A stretch of DNA of 64,000 nucleotides from Orthonyx spaldingii (taxonomy: Eukaryota; Chordata; Aves; Passeriformes; Orthonychidae). The stretch is taken from contig VZTJ01004020.1 of the NCBI GenBank assembly GCA_013397795.1, positions 62,001 to 126,000 on the forward strand. The letters are read 5' to 3'. The translations under genes were made by a program, and so were the position numbers. A model generated the notes under the pieces. That model searched no databases. It was not told the origin of the DNA and was given only the letters and a program-made list of their open reading frames with translations. Every line of letters begins with the position of its first letter. The stretch's first letter is position 1. Positions 13,901 to 27,600 of this stretch are shown one piece after another.

Positions 13901-16900
13901 ACAAGTCACCTAACACTCTGGACCAAAAGTGACTTTATATTTCAGAGTTCAGCACTGGCATCACAGCTACAGTACATGGAGTTATGGGATTAAAAGCACA
14001 CCTAAAACATTTGTAAGAGATTAACTGGACCAGTTGTTAAAGGACACCACAGAACCCTAGTTTAAAATCGCATGAAGTGATGTGGAATGCATGGCACAGA
14101 GCAGCTGTGGATTTGCAGATGTGAAGAAATGACCTAACCTTTTAAAAAAAGGTGTTTGCATTCGAACATGGGGGCAGTGCTGGCTGATGGGCTGCTCAGC
14201 TCATTCCCTGGCTAAACCTTGGCCAGGGGTGGGAGGGAGCGAGAGGCTGCGTGACTCTTGTCTAATGAACCCCTCGAAAAAACACCACCCAAAAATTAAG
14301 TCTTCTTGCAGGCAATGGTTGTTCCAGCCAAATTCCCTGCCTGGTGTTCTCTGGCACGTGCCCTCCCACGTTTGCACTGCCACCAAGGCATCAGCTCAGA
14401 AATAGGAAGAAGCAATTAGGGGCAAGCAGGAGTTGCCTAAACTAGACCTGTCCCCAAGACAAACATTTAGGAATGCAATAACTGTCAATCTGTCTAAAGG
14501 AAGCTTAATTGGAGTGTCACATTCTACAGTGGATCACAGAAGTTTAGGGAAAAAAGGTTCTCTTATTAATGGACCCATCTCACTAAATAATGTCCATGTC
14601 ACACGCATTACATCAAAGGGAGCTGGAGCTGCCAACACACTCCACTGATGAATTGATTTCAGTTTAACTCCCTATTTAAAATGCAGGTTTGCTTCTTAAT
14701 AAAAAACTTGAAAGACCAATACACAAGTTCAGGATGCAAACTGAATGCAAGAATTTTGAACACTGACTCCATTCCCATAAATTTAACAAGGCCTCTCTAA
14801 CATATGCATCCAAAGGTTTCAAAAACCACGCACATACAGGCTGCATATTTTTTCCCAGGGAAACAACTAAAGGAATAGCAAATGCAGTAGTTTGCCTTTT
14901 CATTGAAACATACCACTAAGAGTGAGAAAAGCCATGAAAGAAAGCTAACAAGACTGTTTAATTTGTACAACTTATTTACGTTATTTAATAAAACTGATGT
15001 ATATTATCTGATGGAAGAGAAATTATTTGCCAAGTAGACTTGAATAGACAGGCTATGAAACAAAAACATCTTAAAAGTCCAAAGCATAGAGGTAAATCAG
15101 GATGTGGCTTGACACTGCTGGTCAAAGCTGAAGCATATCCCGGGTCACACCTTCTTCCTCTATCTTAGAGCCAGAGTTCAGATACAAAGTTTATCTTTTG
15201 CAAAGCTGAAATGGCCAAAACACAGTGCAGTGATGTGACAGGCCCTCAGAAACGCTGTTCAGAGCAAAGGTGGCCATGGCTTCCCCTCTGCATCCAAAGG
15301 GATACTTTAAGCCAAACTAACACCACAAACAACAGAATCCAATTTTATGATGCCTGCTGTTTTCCATTGTTTCATGCATACTACTGAAGTACAAAACCTT
15401 TAATTTAAAAGCCAAAACTCCAGAGTATGCTCTTTTCTCAAACAGTAACGAAAACCAGTATTACTTAATCGCTAGGAGGCACCAGAAATATCAGTTCCAT
15501 CTCATGTGACTGAAGAAAACATGAGGGAAGATGACAAAACCAAGCAGGCTGAAAATATGGTTAGAGATTTTGACCAAGCTTTCTTTTTTTTTGGCTTAGT
15601 CATTCGTGAAAAAAACATGTGGCTGCCTCCACAGCAACTATTGCAGTGGTGCTTCTCCTCTTGTTTGTTTTAATTTATAAAATTGTTGAGGAAAACAAAT
15701 AATGCTGAATTCTCACCAAGTGGAAAGCCTTCTCATGCGTAAGCAGTCAATAAGCTTTGCTATTAAAGCAGACACAATTCCATTGCTTTCTGATTACCAA
15801 GCCTTAAATCTAAAATATCACACTCTTTTACGTGACAATAAAATTTGAAAGAGGCACTAACCCATAGCAAGATTTGGGATAAAAACATATCCTATACAAA
15901 AGCCAGAAAAGCAAAGGCAGCTAATGTTACAGCACATCACATCTGCACATAAACTGTTACAGAAGGAGTGAAAGGTGTTCAAACAAATAAAAACAAACTA
16001 GTGCCATGAACATGGTAAATCCAGCCTGCCACTACTACACGTGGATTGATTAAAAATTAAGAGTGAAAGCTACAAACTCTTAATTAACCTGCATCAAATT
16101 CAGATAATACTCACACCCATTGCAGTGCCATCCTGCTTATGCCACTGTTTTTGTAGGCATAGCTAGCAAGACCCTGGCATTGTCGTGATTTTGGACTGCA
16201 AGGCTGAAAACAACTCCGGGTAAAGAACCCTTTACACAGACATTGCACTCAGAGCGCAGCAGGAAATTCATTCAGTGCTCTCAGCACTACAGAAAATAGA
16301 GGATATTTGTGACAGGTTTCGTGCAAGGTAAACAAACATTGCTAAGGATCAAGACCAGCTATGGTTCTTCAAATACCACACTTCAAAATCTACAGCCAGA
16401 TTTCCAAATTCTGGGGTTTTTCCCAGCCACTATCCACATCCGCAGTGCGAAGACTGTTGGCCTATTTCAGAAGTTTAATAAAATTTTTTTATTAGGCAAT
16501 GGCAATTTTAATCAGACTGCAAGCTTTGCTCAAGACAAGGACCACAGGTTTAACATTTGCTTTACTGATTTTGAATTCGTTGTTCTCATAACAATGTAGT
16601 ACTTTGATTCTCAAGCAAGGCTGGCAGGTATCATTACCCTGTAGATACAGGTAGTGCTTGACATTCAGCATTAATGGCTTAAAATAACACCAACAACAAA
16701 CATGCTAGTTTGGAGTTTTGCTTTAGAAAATTCCTTCTGAATCTTAGTGAATGCAGTACTTCATTTAAAAAAAGTAATTTTTTTATACTGCTGTGCCCCA
16801 AACATGAAAGGCCTCAAATGTTATTGGCACACCCTCCCTCAAAGCTCTTTCATATTATATGATGTTCAAGCAGCTCTAGATTGTATGCAAAAATTTATGT

Positions 16901-19900
16901 AACCCATGGAAACAACTTCATTAAATGACTGAAGTAAATTGCCTCATTTCTTTGACCACTTAATATGCAGTCTGCATGCTCTGTGCAATCTAGTATCAGA
17001 TTTAGTCTACTTTGCCTTTCTAGAAACATGTGGGTCTAATAGTGGTTTAGGACAAGCTTGCTTTATACTGGAGTTGTGGCTTTTGCGTGGTGACTAGTTT
17101 CACATAGCTGACTGAAATACTAACATTGCTTCAACATTTCAGAACAAGGCTTAGAATACTAAGGTTAAAAACTAAATGATATTTAGTTTAAATATTAAAA
17201 GCAGTTTAGAGACTTGAGAAATTGTTTATTGATTCAAGGCACATATAATTACGTAGACAACACCTTGGAAAAAACTTTAGAGTGTCAGCTTGAACTGCAA
17301 TGAAATAGTCAAGCTTTTGTTAAAAAATAAAATTAAAAAATGCTGGTAAGACAGACTTTTTAAGCATGTCCTATTTATGCTTTCCTTGCATGAGATCATA
17401 GAGAGAGTAATCGAAGAAAGTCATTAGATATTAGTGGTTGCATCCAGGAAAACTCAAATCCCACATGGGATTTTCACCTTGCAGTCAGAATGTTCTAACT
17501 CATGAGGAGTTAGGCAGAGAACGTCACCCTAGAGCAGCCCTAGCAAATGATCACAGGAGCAACACACCAACTGTGTCAGCAGCTGACAATTTGCACTAAT
17601 TAGAGATGTTGTCTACAAGAAGTCTCAACCATTTGATTTAAAAGCACTGCTTGACTTCTCTGAAGAAGCTTTGCTTAACCCTTCTGCACCCACACAAGAC
17701 AAAACAGGTTACCAAGCGTGCAGCCTTATACTGCACCTGTAAGTGTTTTATACTTAGGTACTTTTGTGATTTCTTTGCCACGTGTGGCCATCATTTCAGA
17801 AACCTGAACAGAGAAGATCCACTAACAGGAGCAGGCAAGGCTCGAATAAACCAGAGCTGCCCAACACTGAAGCAAGCACTCAATATAAAATGAATGAACA
17901 GTTATCTCACGTAGACACAAGCAATCCTGGATTAAGAGCAATGATTTTCCTCTGCGTTCTCATGCAATAGCTTTGATATTCTACTGGTTCACCAGACGTA
18001 GTTCCATAATAGGGAATTAGGAGTTCTGTTCTGCCTTTATTCCTTCTTTGTATACACAAATATCATACAAAGAATACCAATTAAAAAACTAAAACAAAAC
18101 CCCAAACAAAACCAAACTAAAAAAAAACCCCACAACAACAAAAAATCCTAATGAAACAACAGAAAAATAGGAGTCTTGGATCTAACCTACCCTCTACTCA
18201 TTCCCTGCAGAGTCTCCAAGCCAAACTCAGACCATTCAGCAATAACTTGGAGGATACAGTTCCAACTGTGGCAAAGTCCTCGAACACCATTAAAACTTTT
18301 GAACAACTTTATCAGACTGGCTTTTGCATCTCTGGCTCAAAACTATGCTTCTTTTATTACAGCCACAAAGATCCTGATTACAGAACAGATCCTGACACGA
18401 ATGGGGTCTGCTCACTGGGGCACACACATACTCTTACCAAAGTTGGTTGAACTAGTAAAAGGGACACAAACAAAACTGACAAATGTTCATTTGAAACAGC
18501 AGACAATTATTTCATCTGAAGCCAGATTTACCCCAAGAAATATTTATCAAAGTTTCAAATTGACTCACAGAAGTGGACAGGAATTCCTGTACTAGAAATT
18601 GAACATCTCAGTCCTTCCCACCTCAAACCCACAGCTATCCCATGAACAGACAGACAATTAAAAAAACCCAAACAAAGACATCCCAAAACCCAAATACCCC
18701 CCTGCACCCCCAACTAGACACAGCTCTTGCCGTTGCCAGTTTAAAGTATTTTTGCAATGTTATTCCCCTCAAATATTAAATTTCACAGAACTTCAGTAAA
18801 TTTTTATTCTCTAGGTTAGATTTAGGTGACTTTAAAAGATTAAGTACAAAACTATTATATATACTACCAAGCATCACCTGGGCTCCCATATTACTCTTAG
18901 AGAAGATCACCTTATAGGAAAATCTGAAAACCCTTTTGCACTTATTCTTGAAAAACACTTCAAACATAGCATAGTGAAGAATAAGGCAAAGTTAAAAGTG
19001 GTTTTATGTCTGGAAGTGTAAATGAAAGTTACTCAAATCAAACACCACAAAAAGGGACTCAAGTCCTCAAACAATATCCATCTGAAACTGACAGTAATCT
19101 TATTAATGAACTTAAAGTGCATTTCAAGCAAACCCATCAATAGTTAAGTCTGTTGGACTCCATAGAAAACAAACAAAATACCAACACAAAAACACCCAAA
19201 CCTGTAATTAGTGTTTGCTCCACTGATGTGCCAGGATGTGTCAGTCTGCAAGAAATGCAGCCTTGCTTCTATCAACTATGATGCAGCTGACTTCACTGAT
19301 AGCAGATCATTCTACTGATCATTTATAGCACTGTGCACCAACAAAATAACGTTACAGGCTGAAGTCTGGCATCAGATCAAAAGGCACATCAAATAGTGAA
19401 CTTCTCCAGCATTTTCAGGTAGAACATGGGTGTCAAACATTCCTTCTATCTGTGCTAGAAAACCTATAAACAGCATTATGACACCTCTGTTATGGAATTC
19501 AGTTTTATTTCAACTACTGTATAAATGGAAGAAAGAATTGTCACTCATATGGTATTTTCTGCTGTACACAAAGCTAAACCCTTAAAATACAAAGTGTATG
19601 GAAACGTGTGTTTTACTCAGCTACTACCTCTACCTCAGCAACAGTTTCTTCCCCCTTGGAAACGTGCACATTTTTTTCCCCATTTTTTGAGATTTCAGTA
19701 ATAGAAGTGGTTTGTAATAATTTGTCATTTATGAAATTACAGAATGTTTAAGTCAAAATCTCAGAAGTTTATATTAAAGTGGTGATTTAAGAGTGCTTTC
19801 TAGCACAGCCATTTCTGTGGGTGTTGTGTCTGAAGCCTGCTGCCCTACTTTGACAAACAGGGAGATTCACATCAATAATCCTGTGAATGCTGCCATGCAC

Positions 19901-22900
19901 AAGCCATAAACATGCCATACATGGTATGAGCATAAGTAGCAGCAGTTCACCAGATGACACTCACCACTGCTGAACAGACAAAGGTGTTCAGTCATTAGGT
20001 TGTAACTGGAGTTGTGGCACGCTGCCTTGTGCACCACTGAAACTGCTACCAAAAAAGCCTCATAACATCACTGAATGAAATATTTGCTTGACCAGTCTAA
20101 TTCCAAATAGCTTCACGTTTACCAAATGATCTTGGTAAGCAACAACTGTGAAAGTCCAGAAGTACTTGAAGCATTTCCATCAGATCTTAAAAGGAATAAG
20201 GATGTCTCAGAGTACAAATACAAAGGAAAAGAGGTAAGAAAACAAAATTAAAACCTACCAGCCTTGATTTGTCAAGGACAAGGGCACATCCTGTGCCAGC
20301 AGTCTCAACTCTGCTGCCCTGAAACCATTCTGCTCCATTTACTGGAGTACATTGGTTTATATAAGCATGTACTAAATACAGAGATGAAGCTTTCTACAGT
20401 TGGAACCTGAAAGACATTTTTGGAGTATTATGCAAAGAAGGACAAAATATGCAGATTTAAGACTGAAAGCTGTAGCTGTAGAAAAGGGAAAGAAGGACAG
20501 CTCATGTAAGAGCTCACCAGAATGGCTGCACAGAACAGAGGTAACACACCACTCCTGGAAGAAAAGCAAATGTTGTAAGTCATTAGCATAACAAAAACCC
20601 TTTTTCTTCTGAGCTGTAATTTCTGCTGTAACTACCATCAAAAATACTACCAAATACCAGTGTCAGCAACACTTACCTTACACCTATAAGTAGTGCTATC
20701 AGCATTGAACAAATAGGATCTGCTATCATGAGACCATAGTTCTGCATCAGTAGAGCAGATATGATCACTCCAATACTTCCCAGCGTGTCTGCCACGATGT
20801 GCAGAAATACACCTGTAAGAGATTAAGTGATACCATCACAAGTTGCTATTCTTAAAGCTAATGGAGCATTTCAGAGACGTTTTACAGAAGGGAGTTTCAA
20901 GAACTAGATAATATGATCTACTTGTTAAATCTGTGGTCAGTTTGGGGCCAAACACAAAGATTTTAGTGTATTTGAAGAATTTACATTCTGTATTGCACTT
21001 AGCAGTAATGGGTATTTCATAGCAAGGCTATTAAGTTAAACAGTGATTAACAGCTGCAGCTAGATTTTTTCATTCAATATCCATCTGTATTACAGCACAG
21101 AAACTCATATTCCCTGCTGCCTACAGTAGTGAGTTCTGTATAAGATGGACAGAATATGAACAGAAACAGTTCTGTAAAGCTTTGACACATGCTAATGTTT
21201 AACTGACAACACCTTCTAGAAATTATTTGGCAAAGAAATCCAAGATAAATAGTTTTGAGAATTAAACAATACTGCAGACATGAAAAGCTTCACTATTATT
21301 CTGGAGAATAACACTGCCTTGAAGTACAAAGAAACACATACTTTGCATCTAGTCAAAGTTTAGCCTTTGGAGCTCTCTGCTGGCAGTGACTGGAAGTCAT
21401 TCAGAAGCAGATTTGAATGCAATTCTCCAGACAGATAATCCCCTCTTGTAAAAACAACACACAACTATAAACCAGTTCTTTGGGGATTTCTCCAAGCCTG
21501 CATTTGCACGGGGTCTGGCTGGGACAGAGCTGGGTTTCTCCACAGCAGCCTGAATCAAGGCCTTCTGTTTTTCACAGCCCCACAGCAAGAAGGCTGGGAT
21601 GGACAAGATGCTGGGAGGGCACACAGCCGGCCAGCTGATCCAAACAGACCAGAGGGACATTCCATGCCATCCAATAAAACTGGGGTGTTGCCTTTCCCAA
21701 ACAGCTGTTGCTCAGAGACATCCCCGGGCACTGATCCGCTGGTGGGTTGTGATTGCTTGTGAGTGATTATCTTTACATCACTTGGTGGAGTTTTTCCCTC
21801 AGTATTGAAAAATTAAAATAAAATCAGGTCTTTCTAATATGCTTCAATTAAAATGAGTCTTTCATGAAAAGACTGACTTTCGAATGTCTTCAACTGAAGT
21901 ATTGAGTATAAATATACATAATAGGGTGTATTGTAAATTCTGGAAGAACTTGTAAATATTCCTTTTCAAGGACTACAAACAAGCCAGAAAATTATCCCAT
22001 AAGAGAAAATCCTATGTACATTTGGGTAGGCCAAATAATTACTACCTCCTACATCTCACAATTGGCTCCCTTTAACTTCTGAATATTTTAAAAAAGCAAA
22101 ACAAAACCAAGAAACAGGCAACCAAAGCTCAAAACCAACATCTAAATTATCCATAACTAATGCTCAGGAGATCAGGGACTCCAATACTACTTCAAGAAAC
22201 TTAGGAGTGCATTACCAGCTTCTCTAAACCAACTCTTAAGAGCTTGATGAAATGCAAGTTTTAGGCTCAGGTACTCTAACAATTACACCAATCTGCATTT
22301 TTTAAATACCTTCTATCTTCATCATACAGTTCTTCATGTTACAGAACATATACTGCAATTGGGCTCCTTTGGTTTCTGCTTTTAACCACTCTTTCCTAGT
22401 TTTTCATTGATTTTTCAGCATCAACACCAGAAGCTGAATCCCAGCTTTTGGGATGTCTTTTAAACAGTGTTGACACTGCATTACATTTAGACTTCTGTGA
22501 ATGTCTCAACACCTAGCCATGCACAGGGTACAGCAGAGCTGTGCACAGGAAGAATGGAACTTATAGCTCCTTTAAGAAAAACGTGGCATTTATCCAGAGG
22601 AACCCTCTAAAACAGACGTGTGACAGACCCAGGCAGGCAGACTGTGATAACACCAATAAACCATCATTCTCACTGTACCTTGTAAAATCTGTTTGCTGGA
22701 TCCAGCCATTACTTCAAGAGAATGGTCATCTGTGAAGACAATTATTGACACATTAACCTAGACAAAGGCTCTCTCTAGTGGTCCTTCTGCTACGCTCTTC
22801 CTTTCAGAAATGTCTTGAACAGAAGCTGCTCACAAATGACCAGCTTTTACTCTAGCTATTGTTTTTTAATGCAGCAATTAAAAGTCTTAAAATGCATTTT

Positions 22901-24604
22901 TTAAAATAAAATATTGCTTTACATGATAGATTTCTACATAGGTATATATAAAAATAAATTATCTACATTTGTTTTTAATTAAAACAAAATGAGAGGTAAG
23001 ACTTTGCCAGTATATAGCAAAACCAGACCCCTTCAAGAACTCAAGCGAGAAGAGTAAGTTCAAATAAATCTGCTAACCAGAAATACTTCACTTAAGCAAG
23101 CATTTATACCTAATGTAAAAAACAAGGATAAGATTTGGAGAAGGAACAAGTAAGTAAAAAAATCTTCTCATCCAAGCAGATTAATGCCTCTGTAGCATTA
23201 ATCTGAAAAATATTTTAAGAAAAACTTGTTAAAGGATAGCAAAAGGCTTCTAGTGAAGGCATACAGTAATTTACACAACAGCTGATTTGAATATCAAATT
23301 GCACAACACAGACAGCTACATTCACTTGTCTGCAAGGGTGGGGGCCATGGGGAAGGCAAGCAAGAGGCAGAAGCAGAGAGCTCCTGCTTTGCAACCGAAT
23401 TCCAGGAGAACTACTGGAAAACAAATGCCAATTTTCTAAGAATAGCAAGGAAGGGACAAGTAAATATTTTTATACTCTTTGTCACCTCCTGTCTGCCACT
23501 TGCCACACTATTCCCTGCTCTGAATGTGCACATTCTGAGTCACGTCAGATCCCAGTTTATGGCTGAGCAGGAAGGACTGACAACCCTGCATTACGACAAG
23601 GCTTTCATTTGCATTGTTTCAAAGAGGTGGCACCTACACAACCTCTTGTCCCACAGTGAAGGCTACTGATCGTATTTTGCATGAACACCTCTTCTCAGAC
23701 TGTTTGCCTTCATAGAAAAGATTTAAGCATAGCTAACATAACACCTTTTTCATAATCATCTTAAAATAGATTACAAGTACACAAAATGGGGAAAGTCTTC
23801 TTTGACATCACAAACCAAGTACAATTAACAATCCATAAGTACCCAAAGTTTGTTGGTTCATTTTTTCTAATATCTTGAGCTGTAAAATTATTCAAATGGA
23901 GAACACTAGCAAAGCAGCTTAACTTTGCCTATTGATTTTAATGAAAAAACCAAAACAGGGCACTTAATAACTAATTTAACTATACTGCAATAGCATACAG
24001 CTGTTTCATCTTTTGCCAACACACAACATTACAGTGTACATTCAAAAACCAGAGATAAAGCAAAACCTTTAAAAACTAACAATGAACTTAATGCAAGTGA
24101 AACACAAAATGAGCCACAAAAGATAGTGGTGGCAGAGCATCCCAGACAGTTGATGAAGCTACTTCCATGTACGATCACAACAAGCTGCCAGCACACTCTT
24201 TTTTTTTTTTTCCCCAGTAAATTATTAATAGCAGATTTAGATTGAGTCAGGATGGTCTGTGATATCAACTCAGTACTTACCATGACAATAATCCTGACCA
24301 TGAGAGTGTCCATGGCCATGACCATGACTGTGTCCATGGGAATGTTTATGTTCATGGCTGTGTCCATGATCTCCATGACTGTGCCCATGGCTGAGACCAC
24401 CATTAAATAGAGAATGGCTGTGCTCATGCCCTATAAACAAATATCACCATCAGAGTATGAAGTTACATGATGAATAAAAGCACACTTATATTTGTTTCTC
24501 AGCTACTCAAACCTATTCATCTTTTAGGTCATCTTAAGGTATGGCTTTAAATAAGTTAAGAAACTTAATACAAGCTGTTCGTCATCTACAGCTCTGCTGT
24601 GCAG

Positions 24605-24655
<51 letters not shown>

Positions 24656-27600
24656 CATTAAAAATACCAGATTTGAGAAGTCAAGTCCTTTTATACATTC
24701 CCACTTCTGAGAATTGTTGCGCTAGACTTTTAGTACAATTTGAAAAATGTACACCTGATTAGATATAAGCATTTTAAAAATAGCTGTTTTAAAAAACCAG
24801 AAATTGACTGTCATTCGCAGATTACAAACTCAAACTTAGATGGCTGCTTAAAGACCAAAGACTGTGTTCTTCCACCAGGCTATATAAATTTATATGTTAA
24901 GCTCAAAGAGACACCCAAACCCCAGAGTGTTTCCCACATGTATTTAGACAAATAAATTCTGTATTTCATTTCAAAAGACACTAAGCTGAAAAGCATCTGA
25001 AGCAGAAACATTTCATGATTAAAATTCGGTTCAGATACTGTTTTCTAAATTTTCCAGCCACAACCTTGTTTAAGTCCAGCTTAAATCTGTCCAAAAAGAT
25101 TCTCTGCAAATCTCTTTCAGTAAGGTGCAGGAGAGTGCATGAACTCCAGAAAGCAGCTTCTGGACTTCTAGATGTTCCAGTTAATGGATATTAACATGAG
25201 AAGTACAACAGTGGCATACCAGGGCTAGCAATAAAACACAGAAGTCAACATAGCAAGAGGTCACATACACGTTTGGCTAGGACTGCCATTAAAAAGACAT
25301 CAAATGTAATACTGGGGTTCTCACTGGGGGATAATAAGATCCTGCAATAAAGGCTGCCAAGAAAGGAAACAGTACTGGAAGTGACATCCTACCAGAGCCG
25401 TGTGAATGCCCATGACCTCCATGCTGGAAAACAAATATTCCTATAAGATTTACAATGAATCCTAGTATAGAAACAGGAAGAAGTCTCTCATGATGCACAT
25501 CGGGAGGCTCAAGTGCTCTCTAAATAAAGAAATAAAAAAATAAACCAAAAAGTAAATGCAGAGTTTTACAATCTCTCTACATTATTAAAAGGCACCAAAA
25601 AACTACTTAGATACAGGAGCATTCTTATACATAACATATATATAGACATAATTAAAAATTACTCAGGACTTCCAGTTTTTGTGATGATAGACAGACCAGT
25701 TCTCACTGTCTGAAAATAAAGTTCTATTTTTAAAGTTGTGAAAGTACAGTGGAATATTCTGAAAGTCTAGCTCAGTTTTATCACAAGATTTAGTTATGCT
25801 GTGGGACGTGGCTGAACACCATTTGAAAACATTCAGGTTTCTTCCAGTATGTGGATTGCTTAAGTCACCTATAAGACTTCTAAGGGTCTAGAATGCCATT
25901 TCTTCCTTTCTTCTCAGAAAGGTGAGGCAATGAGGAGAATGAAACGAAGACAGAGAACAAATTTTGACATTTTTTAGAAATTCTCAAATGTAGATTGATT
26001 TTCTTTCAATTCTTTTTTACCCTACTTCCTCCGGATTTTTTTTCCCAATGAGACATTATAGACCTAATACAATTTGTATCTGAAGCTTAAGTGTTGATGA
26101 GTGTAAATTACTACTGACAGAGGAGAAAAACATTCACCATCTCTCCACAAGGATGAAAGGTACAGGCAGTAAAATGCAAGACAATAAAACTTTTAGCAGA
26201 TGTAAAATTTTAAAGTGACTTAGAGAAAAAGGGCCACCCTCACAAGCAAAAAGAATACTTAGCACGGGAGCTCAGAGCAGCAGGAAGAGAATTATGTTTC
26301 AACATCACCCTTGACCCTGTCATGGTTTTTAATTTTTCTAGGAAGTTTTGCTCCTGTTTCTAGATTTGGAGTGAAGTTTTCCCAGGCTTTTAGGCAATTT
26401 CAGCCCAGCTTTAACTGATTTTGAAGTCTTTACATGCCTATCAATGTAGAAAAATGCTCCTGAAAGCTCTTCCCAGTTGTCTACTGAGAAAAGAAAAACT
26501 CAACAGGTTTATTCTGAACTAGAAGTCTAAACAAATTTATAGTGTATTTCCCATTAAAAAGTAAAAGCATTAATTCAAGCTGATTAGAAATAGTTATCAG
26601 TTTTACTCTTAATCCTTGATGTTGCCCTTAATGTCTGAATTTCAATCTTGAAATTATCACCTGAACCATCATGTAAAACAAATTCAAGAAAAGAGCCCTT
26701 GTAACTGTTTAACCTATTACTACTTGCCATTTATATTATATCAGACTTCAAGATTTGGACAACAGTGCTCTTTCTTTAACAAGTCAGTCCAACTTTCCAG
26801 AATGTTACTTATTACTAACTTCTCTCTCCTGAATGACTAGTTTGGACCTTTCTTTCTTGGCCTCATTTGTTCTTTAACAATGAGAAGTGAAGATCTTTCA
26901 AAGACATTCTTGACTGGCTGAAAAAAAGGGACAGGCTCCATCTCACAGAATCCTTACACATAAACAAAATACGCTGTTTAAGAAACTAGTGCAGATGCAC
27001 TGAACAAGCTGGGTTTTCTGTCATGAAACAGCAATTTCAGATGGCCCTATTCTCTGTTCAAATCACAGATTTTTAATCAATTATGAACATAATTTAATTT
27101 TTCAATTCATTAACTTCAGTAATTTATTCCTATTAAAAATAGAAACATTTAACCATATTAATTACAGAATGTAATAGTGTAATTGATTTCATAACATACC
27201 TCAACACCTTCAGAAAAAATGAAGAATGCTGTAAAGATGAGGAATAAACCATTTACAAAACCAGCAAGTACTTCTGCTCGAACATAACTGCAAGAAACAA
27301 ACAAACAAAAGCAATAGCAGGTATTACCACCTTCATTTTAAATGCTGAAAATTAGAGCCTAAGAGACTGGAGTGCCATCTTCTAGTTCTCAAGCAGTTAT
27401 ATTACACAGGAGTTTGCTAAATGGAAGATGGCATATAAATTATGGATCGGTATATAAAACTGACCACGTAGTATTTTGACAGAAACTACTGGATCTAGAT
27501 CAGTCATTCCCTGATCTAGATGAAAGAAATCTTTCAATATGTCAAAATCTTTCCATTTAAGATCATCTCCACTTGAAGTTATGGAATAAACATATATTTT

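Noticed and set aside
24029..24427. 132-codon Met-rich minus-strand ORF
   Set aside because: It is the shifted frame of the SLC30A7 histidine-rich exon and runs on into the intron.
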